Shown here in pieces: positions 8,467 through 15,742 of a stretch of DNA of 64,000 bases; position 1 is the stretch's first letter, and every line of letters starts with the position of its first letter. Origin of the DNA: Collinsella tanakaei (GTDB taxonomy: Bacteria > Actinomycetota > Coriobacteriia > Coriobacteriales > Coriobacteriaceae); NCBI RefSeq assembly GCF_016902615.1, contig NZ_JACJMB010000007.1, forward strand, positions 35,895 through 99,894. The letters run 5' to 3'. The notes below the pieces were generated by a model. The model made no database searches and was not told where the DNA came from. It was given only the letters and a program-made list of their open reading frames with translations. The position numbers were made by a program, and so were the translations under genes.

Positions 8467-9004
8467 AGTCCCCCCTTTTCGGTCTTCGGCCGCGGCGCCC
8501 AGGGCAGACGCCGGACCCGTTTCACGACATAGCGCACGGCGATGTGCGCCATAACATGTCCACACTATTTTCTCTATGCGCGCGCGTATACCGTCACCTC
8601 CTTATGGGTAATTTGACCCAGGCGGCGAAAAATGGACGATTTGGCTGTCACCTGGAAGAGGGTATGCCGATTACCTGCGGGTGAGGCCTATCTCCCACCG
8701 AGCTGATGGGTGGAGGATTCCGTCAGCGAAATCGACGCGCGCACCATGCCATCACATCATTTGACCGAACCAGATATGCGGATAGCTCTGCGCGAAACGC
8801 CATATACGTCATGCATTTTACCTGCGCTGATTCAATGGCACCGAACCACATCCGCACCACAACACTGCGCTGGTGCATAGAGACGCAGACGGTTCGCGTC
8901 ACCGTCGCGGGGCGCTCCGGCTTCTTACGCCGTACGTCCGCAGGGAGTGTGGCAAAATGGGAGAGTTGTCACACGCGGGCACGCCCCGCAGGAGGTATAC
9001 GCCA
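8467..9004. promoter_or_regulatory. Divergent control region, AOR operon / radical SAM gene
   Basis: A 538-base gap between two divergent units, expected to hold promoters for both. No protein-like frame is convincing. On the minus strand a perfect anti-anti-SD decamer (complement of 8594-8603) lies about 130 bases before the AOR-operon start but no start codon follows at normal spacing. Short inverted repeats occur around 8670-8720. I could not assign a riboswitch class. Confidence 0.5.
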
Positions 9005-10369
9005 ATGCTCTCTGAACGCTTGCTCTCGAAGACCATCGGTTTCGGCGCGACGCATCTGCTGCGCTCCAAGAACGCGGTCAGCCCCATGGTCCCCGCGCCG
9101 CAACACGGTCATGAGTATCTGCTCTACGTGCACGTCCCGTTCTGCGACGTGCTATGCCCCTACTGCTCCTTCACGCGCTTCCCGTTCAAGGAGGACCTTG
9201 CACGCCGCTATTTCGAGGCCCTGCGCGCCGAGCTCAAGATGATCCACGACTTGGGCTACGAGCCGCCGAGCGCCTATATCGGCGGCGGCACGCCCACCAT
9301 CATGATGGATGAGCTCGAGCGCACCATCGACTACATGCGCGAGCTTTTCCCCACCATCAAGGAGGTCTCCAGCGAGACCAACCCGCCGCACCTCGACCGC
9401 AAGCGCCTGGAGCGCATCTCGCGCATGGTGCAGCGCTTCTCGGTAGGTGTCCAGAGCTTCGACGACACGCTGCTCAAGCGTATGGACCGCTACGAGAAGT
9501 ACGGCAGCGCCGCTGAGATTGTCGAACGCATCCAGAGCGTCCATGACATGTTCGACACGTTCAACGTCGACATGATCTTCAACTTCCCCGGTCAGACCCC
9601 GGAGATGATCCTGCACGATATCGACGTCTTCAAGACAACCGGTGCGAACCAGATCACCTACTACCCGCTCATGGCGTCGCCCGGCTCGGAGAAGCTCATG
9701 GAGACCTGCTTCCACGGGCAGGTCGACTACAGCCTGGAGAAGACGCTCTACAACACGCTCTTCGACCGCATGACCGCGCCCGTAAGCGAAGGGGGCGCCG
9801 GATTCTTTGCCACCGACGTCTACACGTTCGCCGCCGACCGCAACGCCATGATCGACGAGTACGTCGTGGACTACGCCGAGTACGTCGGCGCCGGATGCGG
9901 TGCGTACTCGTTCCTCGACGAGCACATCTTCAACAACGATTCCTCGGTATCCGGCTATATCCAGCGCATCGAGAGCGGCAACATGAGCGTCGCCTCTTGC
10001 ATCGAGATGGGTCACGCCAACTGGAAGCGCTACCGCATGGGACGTGAGCTGTTCGGCCTGCGTCTCGACAACCGCGCTTGGCGCCGCGACTATGGCAAGT
10101 ACATCCAGTACGACATGCCGATCGAGTACGGCTACCTCGCCGCGAACGGCGCGTTCGCCACGAACAACGCCGACGAGCTCACGCTCACACGCCGCGGACG
10201 CTACCTGGTCCTTGTCATGATGCGTCAGATCTTCATCGGCATGAACACCGAGCGCGATCGTCTGCGTACGCAGCTGCCGGCAAACGAGCGCAAGATGTTC
10301 TCGGACTCCGCCGAGCGTCAGATCGCCGCCGCGCGTGCAGCCGATGCGGCGGAGCATCGCGCCAACTAA
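9005..10369 (+). CDS. HemW-like radical SAM protein
   Basis: Radical SAM enzyme of 454 residues in the coproporphyrinogen-III-oxidase-like group (HemN/HemW/ChuW). The cluster motif is Cys47-X3-Cys51-X2-Cys54 (CDVLCPYC), followed by YIGGGTPT, the SSETNPPHLD strand, the VGVQSFDD signature and NVDMIFNFPGQT. The C-terminus has a HemN-like region. The ATG follows AGGAGG with a 10-base gap. It is divergent from the AOR operon, so a role in haem handling for the neighbouring cytochrome is plausible but only inferred. HemW haem chaperone, oxygen-independent HemN and haem-degrading ChuW cannot be separated here. Confidence 0.87.
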   Translation: MLSERLLSKTIGFGATHLLRSKNAVSPMVPAPQHGHEYLLYVHVPFCDVLCPYCSFTRFPFKEDLARRYFEALRAELKMIHDLGYEPPSAYIGGGTPTIMMDELERTIDYMRELFPTIKEVSSETNPPHLDRKRLERISRMVQRFSVGVQSFDDTLLKRMDRYEKYGSAAEIVERIQSVHDMFDTFNVDMIFNFPGQTPEMILHDIDVFKTTGANQITYYPLMASPGSEKLMETCFHGQVDYSLEKTLYNTLFDRMTAPVSEGGAGFFATDVYTFAADRNAMIDEYVVDYAEYVGAGCGAYSFLDEHIFNNDSSVSGYIQRIESGNMSVASCIEMGHANWKRYRMGRELFGLRLDNRAWRRDYGKYIQYDMPIEYGYLAANGAFATNNADELTLTRRGRYLVLVMMRQIFIGMNTERDRLRTQLPANERKMFSDSAERQIAAARAADAAEHRAN

Positions 10370-10402
10370 AACGAAGCTGACATCAAAACACCTGTTCAGT
10401 GC

Positions 10403-10494
10403 GGTGTCTCCATGGGGGACGGGGTAGTTTGGTGCCATGCGGGCGCGACCGCGCCCGCATGGCACCAAACTACCCCGCCCCCCATGGAGACACC
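10403..10494. repeat. REP/MITE-like palindrome, copy 1
   Basis: Near-perfect inverted repeat with arms of about 44 bases and a 4-base centre; one mismatch is visible. It carries the core GGGGACGGGGTAGTTTGG seen in three other intergenic palindromes in this window. It sits between convergent genes (radical SAM and the IscU-like gene) and may also act as their terminator. Confidence 0.85.
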
Positions 10495-10514
10495 TTCGAA
10501 AAGAGGTCCCTCGT

Positions 10515-11105
10515 CTACTCGATTTCCCCGCAGGCGCGCATGTACTCGTCGACGCGCTCGTCGCGCAGCGAGCAGTTCTCGGTGATGATGCAGTCGACGG
10601 ACAGGATCTCGCAGGTAAAGAGCTCATCGAGCTCCGCCTGCGCACGCTTCACGCGAATGAGATAGTCGCCGATCACCGCCTTGACCGCACAGGTGGCCAG
10701 AATCAGGGTGTACATCTTGGATGCCGGAACCCCACCCAGACGCTCCTTGATCTCGTCTTTCGTGATGGCGAGCGCTTCGGCGAACGTCTTGCCCGGCAGC
10801 ATCTCGGCCAGCGCCGCCGCACTGCCGATGGCAGCCAGGCAACCGTGGCTCCTGAATCCCACCGGCCCGAACGTCTCGGTCTCAGGATCGATGACGGCAA
10901 ACAGCTGCATCTGAACTGTGCCGCGCTTCTCCTTGCCCACGCTGCAGAAGGCGTTCGCGCCATCGGGCATGCCCCCGTTGGGGGTGTCGGCGATCAGGTC
11001 GAGCAGCTTATCGGAATACTCGGTGATCGGCGCGTCGTTTTCAATCTGATACATATCGGGGGTACGCAGGAAGGGCGTGTCCTCGGTCAGTTTCCGCTTG
11101 GGCAT
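10515..11105 (-). CDS. IscU/NifU-N-like Fe-S cluster scaffold protein
   Basis: Predicted scaffold for Fe-S cluster assembly, 196 residues. The middle resembles NifU_N/IscU: RSHGCLAAIGSAAALAEM, GKTFAEALAITKDEI and LGGVPASKMYTLILATCAVKA. The three expected cluster Cys are present as Cys54, Cys89 and Cys139. The protein is longer than IscU (about 130 residues), with an N-terminal lead and a C-terminal segment holding two more Cys. ATG start with GAGGAGA upstream. It lies downstream of the unknown gene at 11152-11931 on the same strand. A cysteine desulfurase that could feed it is encoded at 61386-62624, far away. Confidence 0.82.
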   Translation of the reverse strand: MPKRKLTEDTPFLRTPDMYQIENDAPITEYSDKLLDLIADTPNGGMPDGANAFCSVGKEKRGTVQMQLFAVIDPETETFGPVGFRSHGCLAAIGSAAALAEMLPGKTFAEALAITKDEIKERLGGVPASKMYTLILATCAVKAVIGDYLIRVKRAQAELDELFTCEILSVDCIITENCSLRDERVDEYMRACGEIE

Positions 11106-11151
11106 GGGTCTCTCCTCTTTCGAATTTCCCTCATCGCGGGCGCAATCGCGC

Positions 11152-11931
11152 CTACGGGTTCATCCCCTTCTCCACGCCGTACCATTCCGCCAACGCCTTT
11201 CCCTGGGCGTCGGACAGGTAGAGGGTGGAGTAGAAATACGGCTCGTTCATGCTCGTGCGCACCATATGGATGTCATCGAACGAACCGGACTGCTGCACCT
11301 GCTCGAATACCTCGAGCGTCTTCGACTTCGCCCACAGGTACGGCGCGTTCATGAACGAACCGATCGACACGGGGCGCGGGTAGTTCTTCGACTCGCTGCG
11401 CACGACATCGACGAAGGTCGCAACCGCGCTGTTCTCAGCGGTCTGGTAGAGCGCGTGAGCGAAGCTGTGGGACATCAGCGCCTTGGAGTACAGGTAGATG
11501 CCCTTCTTGCCGAAGATAAGCACCAAATCGGTCACGTCGAGCTCGGGCAGCGGCTCGTCGGGAGAGACATCGGCCCCCTCCAGCTGGACCGTCAGCGGCT
11601 TGGGCGCCACCAGCTTGCCCATGGCCGGCGTATCCTCGGCATGCTCATGCGTCTCGATATAGGTGAGCACCTGCTCCTCGAACGCACGGCCATCCATGCC
11701 GGCGGGCGCGAGCGCAAGCTTGCGCCAGCGCGATGACTTCGTGAGCTTGCCCTCGTACGACCGCTGACGCACATCGGTCAGCGCCTCGTCCATGGCGCGG
11801 ATGAAGGCGTTCTGGGCATGGATGCGCTCAAGCTCCTCGGGTGTGACCTCGGGAGCGCCGACAGGCGCCGCCGCGACCGCCTCGTTGTCGAGAGATGCGG
11901 GGCCGGCCAGCTCCTTAGACTGCTCCTGCAC
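11152..11931 (-). CDS. Conserved-looking protein of unknown function
   Basis: Predicted cytosolic protein of 259 residues that I do not recognise. There is no signal peptide or membrane segment. A charged, Ala/Glu-rich N-terminus (1-60) is followed by a compact alpha/beta-looking region with LVLIFGKKGIYLYS, SFAHALYQTAEN and YLWAKSKTLEVFEQVQQ. Start at GTG with AGGTGA eight bases upstream. It is transcribed towards the IscU-like gene and divergent from the membrane LuxR regulator, so it may be a target of that regulator and connected to the AOR/Fe-S group. This is context only. Confidence 0.72.
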   Translation of the reverse strand: MQEQSKELAGPASLDNEAVAAAPVGAPEVTPEELERIHAQNAFIRAMDEALTDVRQRSYEGKLTKSSRWRKLALAPAGMDGRAFEEQVLTYIETHEHAEDTPAMGKLVAPKPLTVQLEGADVSPDEPLPELDVTDLVLIFGKKGIYLYSKALMSHSFAHALYQTAENSAVATFVDVVRSESKNYPRPVSIGSFMNAPYLWAKSKTLEVFEQVQQSGSFDDIHMVRTSMNEPYFYSTLYLSDAQGKALAEWYGVEKGMNP

Positions 11932-12039
11932 TCTTGTTCACCTCGCAAAGTCCCGTATTCGAATCAGCATGGTTCAGTGTAGTACAAGCTATACTTTTAT
12001 ATCGCCTAAAACAGGTGACAGAGACCTTTCGCACAGGGT

Positions 12040-13605
12040 ATGGGGGTAGAGGTGCCGCAACGCGAGGACAACCAGGCGATGCCGCCGATCTCGTTTGAGA
12101 CCTACCGGGTTCTCATCCCCTCCATCGTGGGGCTCGCGCTCGCATCGACGACCATCAACATCGTCGTCCAGCAGGCGCATCGAACCACGGGCGCGGCGAC
12201 GTTCAACGGCACGTCCATGGTCATCGCCGCTCTCATGTGCGGGTGCCTCTTCTTGGCAACGCTCATGGTGAAACGATTCACGAAGCGATTCGTCTCGGTG
12301 TTCGTGCTCGCTTCCACGCATATCGCTGCGCTCTGCTGCCTCGCGCTCGCGCTGCTCTCCGCCCAGGGGACCCAAATCGCGTTCGAACTGTCCGTCATCC
12401 TGCAAACCGGCGTCGCGCTCGGGTCCACCTTCCTCAAGTTCTACTGGCTCCGCAAGCTGCGCGGTACGTCCGCCCAGGCCGCAGTCATCGTCGTGTTTTG
12501 CGCACTCGCCCTCTCCGAGTTCATCACCTTCGTGCTTAGCTTCTCAAGCGAGGTCGTGTGGTACACCGCGGGTATGCTCCTCAGTTACGCGCAGTTCACC
12601 GCCGTTCGCGCATCCCGTGTGCTGGGCGCGGCGGGCGACCCCTTCCCCGCCGTGTCCGAGTCGTATTTCGGCACCAACGAGGACCGCTTCTCCAACCGCA
12701 GCTTCCTTGCCGTCGCTGCCCTTGGCATCTGGTGCATCTCCATCCCCATGGGCATGGGACTGGGCTTTTCCGCGGGAGACGCCATCTACATGAGCACCGT
12801 CCCCCGCTTCATGGTCCTGCTGTTCGTCGTCGGCGTGTCCCTCCAGTGGATCCGCTTCGGCCTTGCCTCGCGCATGCGCGCCATCACGACGAGCATCTGG
12901 GTCGTGATGCAGATCTTCATCGCCCTGGGCGCCATCTTTTTCGCCGTGTGGCCCAAGACGGTCTCGGTCGGTGCCGCGTTCGTCATGAGCTCATCGCTCA
13001 TCCTGAATGCCTTTGTCTGGTATCTCACCATCGCGTTCATCAGCTTCGGCTGGCGCGACCCGTTTTACTACTGCTCGGCCGCCTGGATCGCCAAGACGAT
13101 CCTGGTCATTGCCGGTATGCGCGTGGATGCCGTCATAACCCGCCTCATCCCCGATAACACCCCGGTCATCATCTCCATTATGAGCCTGTTCGTGCTCATA
13201 GCGGCGCAGGTCGTGTTTACCCGCCTGCTCGCCTCCCCCACCGAGCGCGCCGAGCGCCAGCAGGCGGCAGCTCCCGTAACCGAGGAGGATATCCGTCGCA
13301 TCCCGCTCATGGGCGTGCTCGCCATCGCACCGCAGGAGCAGGCGCCCATGGTCCAGCAGACTCCCGACGTGCATATCGCCACCTCCGTCATGGAAATGGG
13401 TCAACGTTTCGGCCTTACCGGACGCGAGGTGGAGGTTCTCACCCTCTACGCACTCGGCCACACGCAAGCGCGCGTAAGCGAGGAACTGCAGCTTTCGCCG
13501 AACACGGTGCACACGCACATCAAGCGCATCTACGACAAGACGGATCTCCATTCACGCCAAGAGATCCTGGACTACATCGCCGAGTACGGAAGCCCCAAGC
13601 GCTAG
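12040..13605 (+). CDS. Membrane-anchored LuxR-family transcription regulator
   Basis: Protein of 521 residues with about twelve hydrophobic segments between residues 20 and 400 and a C-terminal LuxR-type HTH (about 455-515: LTGREVEVLTLYALGHTQARVSEELQLSPNTVHTHI in part). This transporter-like sensor plus LuxR output is a hallmark of Coriobacteriia, where many copies lie beside respiratory or reductase operons. Here it is next to the AOR operon region and divergent from the unknown gene at 11152-11931. No strong ribosome site precedes the ATG at 12040; the ATG at 12079 with CGAGGA upstream is an alternative. The ligand is unknown. Confidence 0.88.
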   Translation: MGVEVPQREDNQAMPPISFETYRVLIPSIVGLALASTTINIVVQQAHRTTGAATFNGTSMVIAALMCGCLFLATLMVKRFTKRFVSVFVLASTHIAALCCLALALLSAQGTQIAFELSVILQTGVALGSTFLKFYWLRKLRGTSAQAAVIVVFCALALSEFITFVLSFSSEVVWYTAGMLLSYAQFTAVRASRVLGAAGDPFPAVSESYFGTNEDRFSNRSFLAVAALGIWCISIPMGMGLGFSAGDAIYMSTVPRFMVLLFVVGVSLQWIRFGLASRMRAITTSIWVVMQIFIALGAIFFAVWPKTVSVGAAFVMSSSLILNAFVWYLTIAFISFGWRDPFYYCSAAWIAKTILVIAGMRVDAVITRLIPDNTPVIISIMSLFVLIAAQVVFTRLLASPTERAERQQAAAPVTEEDIRRIPLMGVLAIAPQEQAPMVQQTPDVHIATSVMEMGQRFGLTGREVEVLTLYALGHTQARVSEELQLSPNTVHTHIKRIYDKTDLHSRQEILDYIAEYGSPKR

Positions 13606-13743
13606 ATACGCCGGTCCCGCACGCTAATGGACCGATGTCGCATGAAAATGCCCCGATAATCTGTTTATGAATACATGATCTGTATACCGTACATTCTACG
13701 ATATGTTATCTCATAGTCTTCTATCTGCACCACGCAAGGAAAA

Positions 13744-13778
13744 CGACCGCACCGCGCAGCATATGCACGGTGCGGTCG
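13744..13778 (-). terminator. purB terminator
   Basis: An 11-bp perfect stem (13744-13754 with 13768-13778) followed on the minus strand by TTTTCCTT. It lies 38 bases past the purB stop codon. Confidence 0.8.
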
Positions 13779-13815
13779 CTCAATCACGACTCGCTGTAAG
13801 CATCAATTATGGAAG

Positions 13816-15159
13816 CTAGAACTCCAGCAGCTCCAGGCGATCGAAGACACGGTCGATGCGGGTCAAGAAGTCCCAGGGATCGAAGATCTCGTCGAGCTTC
13901 TCAGCCGGCACCGTGCAGCGCGGATCCGCCTCGAGCTTCTCGCGGAACGTCGTGCCCGCCACGCACTGCTGCACCTCGCGCCACGTTGCCATGGCGTTCT
14001 CCTGGACGATAGCGTAGGCCTCCTCACGCGTGATGCCCGTCTCGACAAGCGCCAGCAGCACCTTGGAGGAGAAAATCAGGCCGCGCGTCTTGTTGAGATT
14101 CGCCTTCATCTGCTCCGGGTAGAGGATGAGGCCGTCGATGACGCGGATGAGACACTGGAACATGTGGTCGAGGGCGATGAAGCTGTCGGCCTGGGCCACA
14201 CGCTCGGCAGAGCTGTGCGAGATGTCGCGCTCGTGCCACAGAGCCACGTTGTCGAAGGCGACCTGTGCGTTAGCCTTCACCACGCGGGAGAGGCCGCAGA
14301 CCTTCTCCATGGTGATGGGGTTGCGCTTATGCGGCATGGCCGAGCTGCCCTTCTGGCCCTTCTTGAACGGCTCCTCGGCCTCGAGGGTATCGGTCTTCTG
14401 GAGGTTACGCACTTCGGTGGCGATGCGCTCGCAGGTGGCTGCCGTCGTGGCGAGCACGCCGGCGAGATATGCGTGGTGATCGCGGCTGATAACCTGGGTG
14501 GACAGCGGATCGTGAACAAGGCCCAGGTGCTCGCAGACATACTCCTCCACGAAGGGGTCGATGGAGGAGTAGGTGCCCACCGCACCGGAGATGGCGCCGA
14601 AGGCAACGTTGGCGCGAGCGTCCTTCAGACGATCGAGGTCGCGCTTGAGCTCCCAGGCCCAGCTGCCGAACTTCATGCCGAACGTCATGGGTTCAGCATG
14701 GATGCCGTGCGTACGGCCGACGCACAGGGTGTTGCGCTCCTCGAACGCGCGGCGCTTGCAGATCTCGCCGAGCTTCTTGCAGTCCTCAATCAGGATGTCG
14801 GTCGCCTGAACGAGCTGATAGCACAGGGCAGTGTCGCCCAGATCGGAGCTCGTCATGCCGAAGTGGACCCAGCGGCTCGGCTTGGGCTCGCCCTCGGGGA
14901 CGTCCTTGTCGATATACTCGCCCATGTTGGTGAGGAAGGAGATAACATCGTGGTTGGTCACGGCCTCGATAGCGTCGACCTCTTCCTTGTTGAAGGCGGC
15001 GTGCTCGCGAATCCAAGCGGCCTCCTCCTTGGTGATGCCGATCTTGCCGAGCTCTGCCTGCGCCTCGCATGCGAGCACCTCGATCTCCTGCCAGATGGCG
15101 TACTTGTTCTCCAGCGAGAAGATGTGGCCCATCTCCGGACGGGTATAACGGTCGATCAT
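13816..15159 (-). CDS. purB: Adenylosuccinate lyase
   Basis: Purine biosynthesis enzyme of 447 residues that removes fumarate from SAICAR and from adenylosuccinate. The fumarase/aspartase signature SSAMPHKRNP is present, as are the substrate-binding stretches HFGMTSSDLGDTAL, GRTHGIHAEPMTFG and the DISHSSAERV loop. The ATG at 15159 has AAGGAG seven bases upstream and gives MIDRYTRPEM, the usual family N-terminus. It is a single-gene unit between its own terminator and the tRNA-Gly gene on the same strand. Confidence 0.96.
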   Translation of the reverse strand: MIDRYTRPEMGHIFSLENKYAIWQEIEVLACEAQAELGKIGITKEEAAWIREHAAFNKEEVDAIEAVTNHDVISFLTNMGEYIDKDVPEGEPKPSRWVHFGMTSSDLGDTALCYQLVQATDILIEDCKKLGEICKRRAFEERNTLCVGRTHGIHAEPMTFGMKFGSWAWELKRDLDRLKDARANVAFGAISGAVGTYSSIDPFVEEYVCEHLGLVHDPLSTQVISRDHHAYLAGVLATTAATCERIATEVRNLQKTDTLEAEEPFKKGQKGSSAMPHKRNPITMEKVCGLSRVVKANAQVAFDNVALWHERDISHSSAERVAQADSFIALDHMFQCLIRVIDGLILYPEQMKANLNKTRGLIFSSKVLLALVETGITREEAYAIVQENAMATWREVQQCVAGTTFREKLEADPRCTVPAEKLDEIFDPWDFLTRIDRVFDRLELLEF

Positions 15160-15316
15160 GGCGGCTCCTTTTTGAGTATTGGCACGCTGTTGGTACCTCT
15201 CTATTGTACGCGGCGCAGGCGTTCTTTTCTCTTCGCCGTTGGGGGCGGGCACATTCGACAGATTTGCACGGCCTGCGACCTCGCGGTTCGAGTCATGGCG
15301 GCGCACGCACAACAAA

Positions 15317-15338
15317 AGGTCCCCATCGCTGGGGACCT
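15317..15338 (-). terminator. tRNA-Gly terminator
   Basis: An 8-bp GC-rich stem (15317-15324 with 15331-15338) with TTTTGTTGTG after it on the minus strand, 11 bases past the CCA end of the tRNA. Confidence 0.8.
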
Positions 15339-15348
15339 CGTCATGTAC

Positions 15349-15423
15349 TGGAGCGGGCAACGGGACTCGAACCCGCGAGTGTCAGCTTGGGAAGCTGATG
15401 CCTTACCACTTGGCGATGCCCGC
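15349..15423 (-). tRNA. tRNA-Gly (CCC)
   Basis: On the minus strand the sequence folds into a full cloverleaf: acceptor GCGGGCA/TGCCCGC, D arm GCCAAGTGGTAAGGC, anticodon stem TCAGC/GCTGA with loop TTCCCAA (anticodon CCC, reads GGG), T arm GCGGG-TTCGAGT-CCCGT. CCA is encoded. Confidence 0.97.
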
Positions 15424-15742
15424 ATATGCGTTCGCCGGGGCTAACCGACGTAAGGGATAGTATAGCCCGCCCGTTTTCACGGGACAAGGTTTCGAATGGG
15501 AAACAAACTCGAACAGCATGAAATCGGCTCACCTTGCTGGTTTTGTGCGCGTGCGCTGCAGCTGGCATCGACCATCTGCCGCCAATGCCTCTAAAACCAC
15601 CCGATGAGGGATCTGACCTGCATTGTTGGAAATGTTTAGGACCGCAGACGGAAGCGCGTTCGACATATGGCAGAACCGGCGGGATATCCACCAAGTACGC
15701 CCTTCTACGATCTCCCTCACCAGTCTGTGAAGGAGGTCCGAT
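15424..15742. other. Intergenic gap, tRNA-Gly / surface-protein cluster
   Basis: 319 bases without a convincing gene. It must hold the minus-strand tRNA promoter and the plus-strand promoter of the surface cluster. The AGGAGG at 15731-15736 belongs to the next gene. I see no riboswitch or repeat I can name. Confidence 0.5.

Noticed and set aside
5458..8532. 1024-codon open frame on the plus strand, opposite the AOR operon
   Set aside because: It is antisense to three well-recognised genes, consists of Val/Leu/Gly/Asp/His-rich sequence typical of reversed high-GC codons, and has no domain or ribosome site.
8567..8720. Moco/tungsten-cofactor riboswitch upstream of the AOR operon
   Set aside because: Short inverted repeats are present but I could not match the conserved core of that class; kept only as a leader worth folding.
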